DNA of 14,614 nucleotides from UMGS172 sp045648145 (GTDB lineage Bacteria > Bacillota > Clostridia > Oscillospirales > Acutalibacteraceae): positions 1-14,614 of the forward strand of contig JAZRNK010000100.1 of assembly GCA_045648145.1 (NCBI GenBank). The letters are read 5' to 3'. The stretch's first letter is position 1, and each line of letters begins with the position of its first letter. A program made the translations under genes and the position numbers. A model generated the notes under the pieces. That model was not told the origin of the DNA, did no database searches, and was given only the letters and a program-made list of their open reading frames with translations. Positions 7,256 through 14,614 of the stretch are shown here, in pieces.

Positions 7256-8538
7256 TTTTCCACCTCTTGTGATAAAAAGCTTAAATCCTCATCCCAAAAG
7301 CTTTTATTAGCTAAAATTTCTTTTACGCTTTTCTCCTGCATAAAAGAGATTATTTCTTCATCATCATTCGGTGTACCGTATTTATAAAAATCAATTAATT
7401 TGGCTAACGAGAAAATAAGATTTTGTGGCACTTTTCCTGTTCGTTTAATATATTCAAGTAAGCTCGGCAGCACCCGTACCTTAAACTTGCTTACACTGTT
7501 AAGCGATATTGATGCGCATAAATGCCGTATGTACGGGTTATTAAATCGTTCAAAAACATTATTGGCATAATCTACAAGTTCGGCTTGGGGCAAATCAAGC
7601 GTGGGTATTATTTCTTCAAAAACACACTTTTCAACAAACGTGCGCATCTGCTCGTTTTCCATACAATCTTTAACCGTTTCAATTCCCTCAAGCATAGCAT
7701 ACGGTATCATACACGTATGAGCGCCATTTAATATTCTGACCTTTCTCGTTCTGTATTTTTCAAGATTATCGGTAACTATAATATTCAAATCAACCTTATC
7801 AAAAGGAAGCTCGTTTAAAATACATTTGGGTCCCTCAATCACCCAAAGGTGAAACAATTCGCTTGTATTAAGCATATTATCAACATAAGGCAACTCAATC
7901 TTTTCATCTTTAGGATAGCCCGTAACAATGCGGTCTACCAACGTATTACAGAAAACATTCTTGTTTTCAATCCAAGCTTTAAACTCATTACCTAAATTCC
8001 AATTATCTGCATAACGCAAAATGCATTTCTTTAAATTTTCACCGTTTTTCTCTATAAGCTCACACGGCAAGAATATAAAGCCATCAAGCTTTAAACAAAA
8101 TCTTTTATAAAGCAAAGCTGTCACTTTAGCAGGGAAAGACTTTGGCGGTGCATCATTTATACTATCTGTTTCAATATACTCTATTCCGGATTCAGTAGTA
8201 TTTGAAACTATAAATCTAAAATCGGGATTTTCAGCAAGCTTTAAATATGCTTCATAATCATCATAAGGCTTAACAGTACGTGAAATCATATCGATTATCT
8301 TGCTTTCCACAATAGGCTGACCGTTTTTCATTCCACGCATAATATGAGTGTATACGCAGTCCTGTGACTGCAACAAATCGCACATTCCTTTTTCTATTGG
8401 CTGAACCACCACTGCACTGCCGGAAAAATCAGTTTTTTCATTTAGTATTTGAAAAATCCAATCAACAAAGCCACGAAGAAAACCGCCCTCGCCAAACTGA
8501 ATTATTCTTTCTTTTCTTAAAGTTTTTTCACATATCAC
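7249..8538 (-). CDS. uxaB: Tagaturonate reductase (altronate oxidoreductase)
   Basis: The product is an NAD-dependent reductase of about 429 residues in the mannitol dehydrogenase family, converting D-tagaturonate to D-altronate. The Rossmann N-terminus reads IIQFGEGGFLRGFVDWIF. SNTTESGIEY and LVDRIVTGYP are typical of uronate oxidoreductases. The C-terminal catalytic domain contains RKVRILNGAHTCMIPYAML, with the Lys/Asn/His set of the family. GTG at 8538 is preferred because GAGGTG (8545-8550) lies six bases upstream. The in-frame GTG at 8547 overlaps that ribosome site. The UxuB (fructuronate) relatives are the main alternative; linkage to uxaA favours UxaB. It is the first gene of the uxaBAC operon and is divergent from an AraC-type regulator. 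Confidence 0.9.
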   Translation of the reverse strand: MICEKTLRKERIIQFGEGGFLRGFVDWIFQILNEKTDFSGSAVVVQPIEKGMCDLLQSQDCVYTHIMRGMKNGQPIVESKIIDMISRTVKPYDDYEAYLKLAENPDFRFIVSNTTESGIEYIETDSINDAPPKSFPAKVTALLYKRFCLKLDGFIFLPCELIEKNGENLKKCILRYADNWNLGNEFKAWIENKNVFCNTLVDRIVTGYPKDEKIELPYVDNMLNTSELFHLWVIEGPKCILNELPFDKVDLNIIVTDNLEKYRTRKVRILNGAHTCMIPYAMLEGIETVKDCMENEQMRTFVEKCVFEEIIPTLDLPQAELVDYANNVFERFNNPYIRHLCASISLNSVSKFKVRVLPSLLEYIKRTGKVPQNLIFSLAKLIDFYKYGTPNDDEEIISFMQEKSVKEILANKSFWDEDLSFLSQEVEKC

Positions 8539-8570
8539 AAAAATCACCTCAAGTTTAAGTATGTTTTAAT

Positions 8571-8579
8571 TTTATATCA
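8571..8579 (-). promoter_or_regulatory. Extended -10 promoter of the uxaBAC operon
   Basis: The minus strand reads TGATATAAA, an extended -10 (TGn plus TATAAA), with no recognisable -35. This is what one expects for an activator-dependent promoter. The predicted start is near 8564, about 26 nt before the uxaB GTG. Confidence 0.45.
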
Positions 8580-8614
8580 AAAAATTACCCTTAACCATGA
8601 TAATTTTGATATAA
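8572..8614. repeat. 11-bp inverted repeat spanning both divergent -10 boxes
   Basis: TTATATCAAAA (8572-8582) and TTTTGATATAA (8604-8614) are perfect inverted copies, 32 bp centre to centre (about three helical turns). Each half contains one of the divergent -10 elements. It may be an operator or just two symmetric promoters. Confidence 0.6.
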
Positions 8615-8615
8615 T
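8607..8615 (+). promoter_or_regulatory. Extended -10 promoter of the AraC-type regulator gene
   Basis: The plus strand reads TGATATAAT, a consensus extended -10, with no clear -35 (ACCCTT region at the right distance). The predicted start is near 8622, roughly 55 nt before the ATG at 8678. Confidence 0.5.
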
Positions 8616-8677
8616 CTGAATTAAATCTTGATTTTTTTGATTACTTGATGTAGTATACAATCGGTGATGATGTGAAA

Positions 8678-9469
8678 ATGACTGATTATAACTTTACAAA
8701 GGACTTTTTTGAATTTCAAAATAGTGTTAACACAAATTTTGAACGAAATGAAACTCACTATCATAACAGCTACGAGATTTATTATTTGACCGACGGAGAG
8801 TGTAAATATTTTATTGATAACAAAATTTACTATCTTTCTAAAGGAGACATAGCGCTTATCCCTACCGGTGTTATTCATAAAGCCAATTACGAAACCAAAT
8901 ATCATTCGCGTCTACTCATTAACTGCAGCGAAAATTATATTCCGAATTCTGTTAAAAACGTTTTTTACGACTTTCACTATTTTACAAAGCAAGAAGCGTT
9001 ATCGGTTGAAATTGAAAACATTTTTTGTATAATAGAAAAAGAATATACTTCTCCCGATAAATTTTCTGATGATATTATTAAGTGCAAAATTTCCGAACTG
9101 TTAATATTAATTTCACGACATAAGCCTACAATTAATCAATCGCAAACAACTAATCCCATTATAGAAACAGCCATTAAATTTATACACAAAAACTACGCCG
9201 AAAACATCAATCTACATACAACAGCAAGCGAGTGTTTTGTAAGTGTAGGACACTTGTCCCGTATATTCAAGAAAGAAACAGGCTTCGGGTTTAACGAGTA
9301 TCTCACCATATACCGCTTAAAAAAAGCAAATTTGCTCATTAACGACAACCCTAAAATCAAAATTTCGGACGTTGCCCTGCGTTGCGGCTTTAATGACAGC
9401 AACTATTTTTCAAAGGTATATAAAAAAATATATAAAGCTCCCCCTACTTTTAATAAAAGAACAAATTAA
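8678..9469 (+). CDS. AraC-family transcriptional regulator next to the uxa operon
   Basis: The product is a 263-residue regulator. Residues 22-75 form an AraC-type cupin with the metal/ligand-style ETHYHNSYEIYYLTDGE motif and the turn KGDIALIPTGVIH. Residues about 161-260 form the double helix-turn-helix DNA-binding domain: SVGHLSRIFKKETGFGFNEYL for the first and KISDVALRCGFNDSNYFSKVYKK for the second. ATG at 8678 is chosen because GGTGAT (8663-8668) is nine bases upstream; GTG at 8672 would be too close. It is divergent from uxaB, so it is the obvious candidate to sense galacturonate or a downstream intermediate and activate uxaBAC (inference from position). GntR-type UxaR/ExuR regulators usually do this job in other bacteria. 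Confidence 0.9.
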   Translation: MTDYNFTKDFFEFQNSVNTNFERNETHYHNSYEIYYLTDGECKYFIDNKIYYLSKGDIALIPTGVIHKANYETKYHSRLLINCSENYIPNSVKNVFYDFHYFTKQEALSVEIENIFCIIEKEYTSPDKFSDDIIKCKISELLILISRHKPTINQSQTTNPIIETAIKFIHKNYAENINLHTTASECFVSVGHLSRIFKKETGFGFNEYLTIYRLKKANLLINDNPKIKISDVALRCGFNDSNYFSKVYKKIYKAPPTFNKRTN

Positions 9470-9471
9470 AT

Positions 9472-9503
9472 GCTGCTTAAAGGAAACTTTAAGCAGCTTT
9501 TTT
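9472..9503. terminator. Bidirectional terminator between the first AraC gene and the GH31 gene
   Basis: GCTGCTTAAAG (9472-9482), loop GAAA, and CTTTAAGCAGC (9487-9497) form a perfect 11-bp hairpin. Six T residues (9498-9503) follow on the plus strand. It begins two bases after the regulator stop codon and overlaps the end of the convergent GH31 gene. The minus-strand T tract is weaker. Confidence 0.85.
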
Positions 9504-11958
9504 AATTTAATGTGAGTAATTCAATTATAGCGCCAATAAGCGCATTAAGTTCCGAGTCGGTATTAGCATACCTTTCAATAAACCTTTCAGGTTTAGAGAT
9601 ATACCCCCAAAGCTCATCCTTTTTGCTGTTTTGACATTGTGCCTCGATTATCATTTTTTCGCAACGAGAAATAACGTCACGATTATCATTAACAAGCTTA
9701 TCGCCGTCAACCGAAATTTCAAGCTTCGATGTAACCTTAGTCTGTACAGTTACCCATAATGTGTTATGAAGCTCGTCCTGCTCACATTCAAAATCGGTAG
9801 CTTTACCGTCAACCAAAACATTAACCGAAACGTCGTTGTTAAAACCTCTAAAGCCAATACGCCAACTACGTATATCAGGTATAAGCGATAAATCACCGCA
9901 AGCTGCATTGACAGTAAAGATGGCGCTTTTTTCACAAGAAAGCATCATTTCAGTTTTAGCAAAAGCTCCGTTTTTGTATGCGTCACCCTCACCTGCGTCT
10001 TCGTATAAAGTAAAAGAATTGTCAGCACCCGGGAAAACTAAAATCTGCATATTTTTACAGTTACAAAGCCGGTTATCACCATCCAGATACTTTGCCATCG
10101 GCACTATTGCACCTGATTTAGCAAAAACGGGCATTTCCTCGTGACTGCGATATACGTTAATTTTTTTACCATCTTGACTAAAATATCGCGTGCCGTTAAA
10201 AAAATCAAACCAATCACCCTTTGGTAACCAAACCTCTGCCTTACCCAAATCGACAACATTATCATTTTTCTCGGTTACAGGCTTTACGATAAGCTCACTG
10301 CCAAACCAAAACTGTTCAGGAACATTATAGGCCTCTTCACATTTTGGATGACTATAATACATAGGCTGAACAAGCGGCAAAAGCTCTGCGTGATTTCGAT
10401 AATTCATAGTGTAAATATACGGAAACAGCTTGTGTCGCAGCTGCAGCCATTGAGTTGCAATTCGCTCTGTATCAAGACCGTATTTCCACGGTTCTTTGCT
10501 TAACCAACGGCTTTTTGTACTGTGCAATCGGTTGATGGGAGAAAAAACACCCAACTGCAACCAACGGATATAAAGCTCATCATCTCTATACCCTGACATA
10601 TGTCCACCGATATCGTGACTCCACCAAGAATATCCGATGTTAGATGCTTTGGCTGTAAATTCAGGTTGAAACTTCAAGCTTTCCCAGCTAATATAGGTAT
10701 CACCCGAGAACCCAACGGGATAACGGTGACTGCCGGGACCTGAATAACGCGAAAAGAACATCGGACGCTTATTACCGTCACGGGTGATATCAAGAATATG
10801 CAAATGATTTAGCATCCATAACGGGTCAACCTGCTCACGTGGGTCAAGCCGTTCTTTTGAAATATCTTTATCGTGTATCCACCAGTAGTCTGTTCCCTGT
10901 TGCCAGTCCATCCACCAAAAATCAACTCCGTCTTGCTCATAAGGATGGTGCAAAACATCAAAATATGTTTCCATGTGCTTTTTAGACAAAACGTCAAAAG
11001 GCACTCTCTGTTTGGTATCAGGGTCAATACCGTTGGCTATCGCCATTTCTCTATACATATCCTCATGACAACCTGTGCCCGATGCAGGATGAAGATTTAA
11101 AGACGTCTTTAAGCCTCGGTCGTGCAAATCCTTTAAAAATTTTTTATAATCCGGAAACAACTCTTTATTCCAACTATAACCCGTCCAACCGTTACTGTGC
11201 TTCGGATGGGAGTCTTTCAGCTCATCAGGTATTTTAGTGATATGCCAGTCCATATCAATTACGCCCACCGAGAAAGGTATCTTTTTCTCGATAAACTTGT
11301 CCATTAAATCAATATACTCTTGCTGAGTATATTCGTAATAACGACTCCACCAGTTACCCAATGCGTAAGCCGGCAACAAAGCAGGAGCACCGGTCAAGCG
11401 ATAAAAATCCTTCACTGCGCCAATGTAATCAAAACCGTAACCAAAAAAATAGCAATCGGTCACGTTAGGACAACGCACAGTTATCCATCCGTCACTGTCT
11501 AAAGGCATGTTGTTGCTGTCATCAAGCACAGAAAAACCATCTTTAGAGCAAATGCCGCGTCCAACTGGAATTGCGCCGTCAATACCATCCAAGGTCTTTG
11601 CTGTACCACCCAAATCGGTAAAGTCATCGCTAAAATTCCACTCGGTGTAAGGTTCAATCTTAAGCTTAAAGTTAAGGCTATCAGCACTAAAAGGCTCATT
11701 AACAGTATAGGTCAAAACAAAAGCCGTGGTTTCAATTATAAGCTTATCTCCATTTTGAATTGATGTGTATTCGCAACGCGGAAAATCTCTGTAAAAAACC
11801 GACTGTGTTGCCCTATCTTCAAAATTACCGTCGCAAGAAAACTCCATACGGATAAGATTTTCGGTCAAAACAGTAAAACGGTATTTTTCGCCCTGTACAA
11901 TGTTTTCTTTCACTGCAAAAGGGCGAACTTCCCACAAAAAACGCTCATTACTGCTCAT
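9502..11958 (-). CDS. Glycoside hydrolase family 31 enzyme (alpha-glucosidase/alpha-xylosidase type)
   Basis: The product is an 818-residue GH31 retaining alpha-glycosidase that releases alpha-linked glucose or xylose from oligosaccharides. An N-terminal beta-sandwich domain occupies about 1-195. The barrel begins near LLPAYALGNWWSRYYEYTQQ and contains VIDMDWH. The predicted nucleophile D351 is in DFWWMDWQQG, and the predicted acid/base D420 is in the GFSGDTYISWES block. C-terminal beta domains follow, with an FTLYEDAGEGDAYKNG motif near the end of the sandwich. There is no signal peptide, so it acts in the cytoplasm on imported sugars. ATG at 11958 lies six bases after GGAGGG (11965-11970). 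It is transcribed divergently from the second AraC gene, which probably controls it. Exact linkage specificity cannot be read from the sequence. Confidence 0.93.
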   Translation of the reverse strand: MSSNERFLWEVRPFAVKENIVQGEKYRFTVLTENLIRMEFSCDGNFEDRATQSVFYRDFPRCEYTSIQNGDKLIIETTAFVLTYTVNEPFSADSLNFKLKIEPYTEWNFSDDFTDLGGTAKTLDGIDGAIPVGRGICSKDGFSVLDDSNNMPLDSDGWITVRCPNVTDCYFFGYGFDYIGAVKDFYRLTGAPALLPAYALGNWWSRYYEYTQQEYIDLMDKFIEKKIPFSVGVIDMDWHITKIPDELKDSHPKHSNGWTGYSWNKELFPDYKKFLKDLHDRGLKTSLNLHPASGTGCHEDMYREMAIANGIDPDTKQRVPFDVLSKKHMETYFDVLHHPYEQDGVDFWWMDWQQGTDYWWIHDKDISKERLDPREQVDPLWMLNHLHILDITRDGNKRPMFFSRYSGPGSHRYPVGFSGDTYISWESLKFQPEFTAKASNIGYSWWSHDIGGHMSGYRDDELYIRWLQLGVFSPINRLHSTKSRWLSKEPWKYGLDTERIATQWLQLRHKLFPYIYTMNYRNHAELLPLVQPMYYSHPKCEEAYNVPEQFWFGSELIVKPVTEKNDNVVDLGKAEVWLPKGDWFDFFNGTRYFSQDGKKINVYRSHEEMPVFAKSGAIVPMAKYLDGDNRLCNCKNMQILVFPGADNSFTLYEDAGEGDAYKNGAFAKTEMMLSCEKSAIFTVNAACGDLSLIPDIRSWRIGFRGFNNDVSVNVLVDGKATDFECEQDELHNTLWVTVQTKVTSKLEISVDGDKLVNDNRDVISRCEKMIIEAQCQNSKKDELWGYISKPERFIERYANTDSELNALIGAIIELLTLN

Positions 11959-11997
11959 AAACACCCTCCCGTCGCCTTAATAAAACTTGTTTTTATC

Positions 11998-12026
11998 ATT
12001 ATATTATGATATTATTACAATAACAA
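11998..12026 (-). promoter_or_regulatory. Predicted sigma-A promoter of the GH31 gene
   Basis: Minus-strand TTGTTA (12021-12026) and TATAAT (11998-12003) are separated by 17 bp. The predicted start is near 11991, about 33 nt before the ATG at 11958. Confidence 0.65.
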
Positions 12027-12031
12027 TAGCG

Positions 12032-12061
12032 TATATTAACCAAAACTTACACTATATTAAC
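12032..12061. promoter_or_regulatory. Direct repeat TATATTAAC x2, 21 bp apart: candidate AraC-type operator
   Basis: TATATTAAC occurs at 12032-12040 and again at 12053-12061, offset exactly 21 bp (two helical turns). This is the arrangement many AraC-family proteins bind. The proximal copy starts six bases beyond the GH31 -35 box. The distal copy abuts the regulator's own ribosome binding site. Confidence 0.55.
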
Positions 12062-12079
12062 TTTTGAGAGGCTTTGTTT

Positions 12080-12940
12080 ATGGAAAGCTACAAGGAAAAC
12101 CGAACACGCGGTACGGCTGACTGTCCACTATCATATTATCATCAGACAGAACACCGTATTGGGCAGCTAATGGCAGGTGTGCATTGGCACCCTGAATTTG
12201 AAATTATCCATGTGCTTCACGGTTCTGTCACTATTCGTGTCGAAGCTGAAGAGCTGACAGTACAAGAAAACAGTATCGTTTTTATTCACCCTAATGAGCT
12301 TCATACTATCAATTCCCACGAAATTCCTTGCGACTACAATGCATTTGTTTTCTCTTTAGAGCTTTTATCTCCTTTACCTTCACATTTTTTCTCACGTGAT
12401 TATTTGTCACCTATCCGTTCGGGTCAGCTGCACTTTCCGCGTATTATTACTGCAAAGGATAATTTATATTCTGAAGTTGCGCCGATGTTGAACATCATAA
12501 CCGAAGCCGATAAAAATTCTCATTATTACAATCTTACGGTATTCTCGTCAATGATGCAGGTGTTTACCAAAATGTCGGCAATAGCAGGCCTTAACCACGA
12601 ATTGACCGAAACGTCACTCAAAAGAAACGAAATTGTTAAGGAATGTATGAATTATCTTGAAAACAATCTCGAAAAAACCATTTCCCTGCACGAACTCGCT
12701 ACTCAAGTACATCTGCACCCCAACTACCTTTGCCGTTTGTTCAAAGCCTATACAGGACAAACCGTTTTTCAATATTTAACACAACTACGGGTTAATAAAG
12801 CATGTAAACTGCTTCGCACAACCCACTTGCCCGTCAACGAGATAGCGCTTGCTTGTGGTTTTGAAAGCATCAGCTTTTTTACGCGAAAATTTAAAGAAAT
12901 AATGCACACCACCCCAAAAGCATATAGCAAAAAGCCTTGA
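12080..12940 (+). CDS. AraC-family transcriptional regulator next to the GH31 gene
   Basis: The product is a 286-residue regulator. The N-terminal cupin contains HWHPEFEIIHVLHGSV (35-50) and FIHPNELHTI (68-77), with His residues typical of sugar-sensing AraC cupins. The C-terminal double helix-turn-helix spans about 184-283, with TISLHELATQVHLHPNYLCRLFK and PVNEIALACGFESISFFTRKFKE. ATG at 12080 follows GAGAGG (12066-12071) by eight bases. It is divergent from the GH31 gene and shares a 115-bp intergenic region containing a 21-bp-spaced direct repeat, so local control of that enzyme is likely (inference). It resembles the other AraC protein in layout, but the two sequences are clearly different, not a recent duplicate. 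Confidence 0.9.
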   Translation: MESYKENRTRGTADCPLSYYHQTEHRIGQLMAGVHWHPEFEIIHVLHGSVTIRVEAEELTVQENSIVFIHPNELHTINSHEIPCDYNAFVFSLELLSPLPSHFFSRDYLSPIRSGQLHFPRIITAKDNLYSEVAPMLNIITEADKNSHYYNLTVFSSMMQVFTKMSAIAGLNHELTETSLKRNEIVKECMNYLENNLEKTISLHELATQVHLHPNYLCRLFKAYTGQTVFQYLTQLRVNKACKLLRTTHLPVNEIALACGFESISFFTRKFKEIMHTTPKAYSKKP

Positions 12941-12960
12941 AGAAAACTTCAAGGCTTTTT
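12929..12960 (+). terminator. Terminator of the second AraC gene
   Basis: AAAAAGCCTTGAAG (12929-12942), loop AAAA, and CTTCAAGGCTTTTT (12947-12960) form a perfect 14-bp hairpin ending in T residues. It overlaps the regulator's stop codon. Its A/T-flanked symmetry would also stop minus-strand transcription coming from the recombinase side. Confidence 0.85.
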
Positions 12961-12968
12961 TATTACAC

Positions 12969-13080
12969 TTATTTGTCAAAGCTCGGATTAATTTCGTAGA
13001 AATTCTTGGAATTAAGCCTGTCGGTAAGCAAACGCAAACCTTCGCCTGAACAATCAGAGTGGAATGGATTTGCAATAAAA
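12969..13080 (-). pseudogene. Possible 3' remnant of an interrupted gene
   Basis: Between the AraC terminator and the recombinase stop, one minus-strand frame reads an ordinary-looking tail, IANPFHSDCSGEGLRLL then TDRLNSKNFYEINPSFDK, ending in TAA at 12969-12971. It has no start or ribosome site of its own, and its open frame runs back into the recombinase end in a different frame. I do not recognise the protein. It could be the 3' end of a host gene split by the recombinase-carrying element, or chance. Confidence 0.25.
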
Positions 13081-13086
13081 AAGCAA

Positions 13087-14595
13087 TTATATTTTCCACT
13101 TGATTTCAAGACTGTCTTCTGAAGCGTTAATACGCTCGATCAACGAATCCACAACTGTGATTTTGTCGCTCACCGACAGTTCATCCCAATACTCCATATA
13201 ACCGCTGATTTCGCCTATGTTATCCTTGCAGTCGTTATCGAACTGTGTGATCTGTGCATACAGCTCTTTCTTTTCAGCGTCAAGTTCAGAAATGCGGTTG
13301 TTTATGTACTGCATCACCGTATCATTTGCCGAAGTGATTTTTTCCAGTAAAGAGGATATTTCTTTGTCAATCTCTTCTATACGTGTTTTAAGTTTTACAA
13401 CTTGCAGGTTACAGCCGTCCTGCTTTTTCTTTGACAGTGTCTGAAATTCTGCTAATTTTTTCTGCATTTCCTTAAATACAATGTCATCAACAACATCCGC
13501 ATCCAAAGAGCCAAAATGACAACCACCGGCGTGATATTTGTTTGTGCAGAGATAATAGCGGTTGTCGGACTTAGTTTTGCACTTATAAATCTTAGCGGTT
13601 AAAGCATATCCGCATTTGGCACATTTGATTTTGCCCGCAAGCCAGGTTGCCTTTGCTTTGATGGGCCGTGCAACGCTTTGATTGTTTAAGCACTTGGAAC
13701 GGCACTTAATCCACGTTGCCGAATCAACAAGTCCCTCGTGCGGTGCCAAAACCAATGTATGACCTACTAAGGATATTGTTTTTCGCTTGAAGCTGTCGCC
13801 CGAATAAAGATATGCTCCGTTTATACCGATAAAATCCCCCGGGTTATTGACAATGTTTGTTCCTTGCGCTTTAAAGAATTCATAAAGCTGATAGTCGGCT
13901 TTTACATATGCGGGATTAATTACCACATCACGCAATCGGCTACGATTAAAGAGTTTTCCGTCACGCTTTCGTATGCCGTGTTCTTCCAAGTAACGCATAA
14001 CATCACCAAATGAGGTTTGAGGCTCTGAATACATTGAAAAAATCAATCTTATAACTTCTGCTTCTTCCTCAATGGGTTTATACATTTTTGTTCGTATTCC
14101 GTCTATAGTTGTTTCGACCAGTTCAAATCCGAACGGAACTCTACCACCCATATAGAAGCCGCGTTTGCTACGGGAAGAATAGGCATCAATAACACGCTGC
14201 TGAATAGTTTCACGCTCAAGCTGTGCGAAGATCATTACTATCATCAACATAGCCTTACCAATGGGTGTCGAAGTGTCAAATTTCTCCATTGTGCTTACAA
14301 AGTCAACACGGTTCTTTTGAAATACTTCAATCAAATTGGCAAAATCAAGCACCGAACGGCTGATACGGTCAAGGCGGTAAACGATAACACGGTTTACTTT
14401 ACCCGCCTCTATATCACGTAACAAGTCTTGAAACGCAGGGCGGTCTATGTTTTTACCACTATAACCCTTGTCGGTATAAACTTTATAACTTTCTCCTGTC
14501 ACTTCGCCTTTACAAAACTCGATTTGACTTTCAATAGATATGCTGTCTATCCTGTCAACCGATTGTCTTGCATAAATTGCATCAAAAAGATTCAA
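13087..14595 (-). CDS. Large serine recombinase (site-specific integrase)
   Basis: The product is a 502-residue large serine recombinase of the kind that integrates and excises transposons, phages and conjugative elements. The resolvase-type catalytic domain covers about 1-140: YARQS with nucleophile S12, GYSGKNIDRPAF, YRLDRISRS (R77, R80) and QLERE. A recombinase domain (about 150-260) contains GGRVPFGFE and DVVINPAYV. A zinc ribbon follows with CAKC (C325, C328), C350 and C359. A predicted coiled coil spans about 395-455. The start is TTG at 14595, six bases after AGAAGGGAG (14602-14610). Length and all key residues look intact. The element it moves probably extends to the right of the window, with its end near 13.0-13.1 kb. 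Confidence 0.93.
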   Translation of the reverse strand: MNLFDAIYARQSVDRIDSISIESQIEFCKGEVTGESYKVYTDKGYSGKNIDRPAFQDLLRDIEAGKVNRVIVYRLDRISRSVLDFANLIEVFQKNRVDFVSTMEKFDTSTPIGKAMLMIVMIFAQLERETIQQRVIDAYSSRSKRGFYMGGRVPFGFELVETTIDGIRTKMYKPIEEEAEVIRLIFSMYSEPQTSFGDVMRYLEEHGIRKRDGKLFNRSRLRDVVINPAYVKADYQLYEFFKAQGTNIVNNPGDFIGINGAYLYSGDSFKRKTISLVGHTLVLAPHEGLVDSATWIKCRSKCLNNQSVARPIKAKATWLAGKIKCAKCGYALTAKIYKCKTKSDNRYYLCTNKYHAGGCHFGSLDADVVDDIVFKEMQKKLAEFQTLSKKKQDGCNLQVVKLKTRIEEIDKEISSLLEKITSANDTVMQYINNRISELDAEKKELYAQITQFDNDCKDNIGEISGYMEYWDELSVSDKITVVDSLIERINASEDSLEIKWKI

Positions 14596-14614
14596 TTTTT
14601 GCTCCCTTCTTCGC

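Noticed and set aside
8571..8614. Inverted repeat upstream of uxaB as a transcription terminator
   Set aside because: There is a 21-nt gap between the arms, the stem is A/T-rich, and it lies between divergent genes where no terminator is expected; a promoter/operator reading fits better.
12785..13099. Minus-strand open frame of about 104 codons over the AraC end and the recombinase junction
   Set aside because: It crosses the strong terminator at 12929-12960, is antisense to the AraC helix-turn-helix region and resembles nothing I know.
1..14614. CRISPR array, tRNA, rRNA or known riboswitch
   Set aside because: I looked for regularly spaced repeats and for tRNA or riboswitch-like conserved blocks and saw none; intergenic regions are short and explained by promoters and terminators.

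Overview
The window looks like chromosomal DNA of a low-GC, spore-lineage Clostridia member (Bacillota), probably a gut or rumen anaerobe. The reasons are a Spo0A-type regulator, a DUF421/DUF4363 gene pair, Gram-positive ribosome binding sites, A+T-rich intergenic DNA and a plant-sugar catabolic gene set. The species cannot be read from the sequence alone. Most of the content belongs to known families; I see no clear new multigene system, but several regulatory and sequence details deserve a second look.

Left part (1-2350). The window opens inside an IS3-family insertion sequence: the start of orfA on the minus strand and one terminal inverted repeat. The IS end lies about 54 bp before a DUF421 membrane protein gene, which overlaps a DUF4363 gene. 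These converge, with a one-base gap, on a minus-strand spo0A whose phosphoacceptor aspartate is replaced by glutamate. A near-consensus promoter with 10-bp phased A/T tracts sits upstream of spo0A.

Middle (2295-8550). A minus-strand gene for a membrane-anchored nucleotide-sugar 4,6-dehydratase (CapD/WbpM/PglF type) has a perfect consensus promoter and a strong terminator. Next is a tight minus-strand operon uxaB-uxaA-uxaC. Together these encode isomerisation of galacturonate to tagaturonate, reduction to altronate, and dehydration to 2-keto-3-deoxygluconate (KDG). No KDG kinase, KDG aldolase or transporter is present in the window. A divergent AraC-type regulator follows at 8678-9469; the intergenic region has two back-to-back extended -10 promoters that form an inverted repeat.

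Right part (9470-14614). A bidirectional hairpin terminator separates the first regulator from a minus-strand cytoplasmic GH31 glycosidase. That gene is divergent from a second AraC-type regulator. The intergenic region holds a 9-bp direct repeat spaced exactly 21 bp, typical of AraC-family operators, next to the GH31 promoter. After the second regulator's terminator comes a short stretch that may be the 3' remnant of an interrupted gene, then a large serine recombinase on the minus strand that runs nearly to the right edge. This suggests that an integrated element begins near 13.0-13.1 kb and continues beyond the window.

The overall picture is two divergent regulator/catabolic-gene modules for plant-derived sugars, flanked on both sides by mobile DNA.
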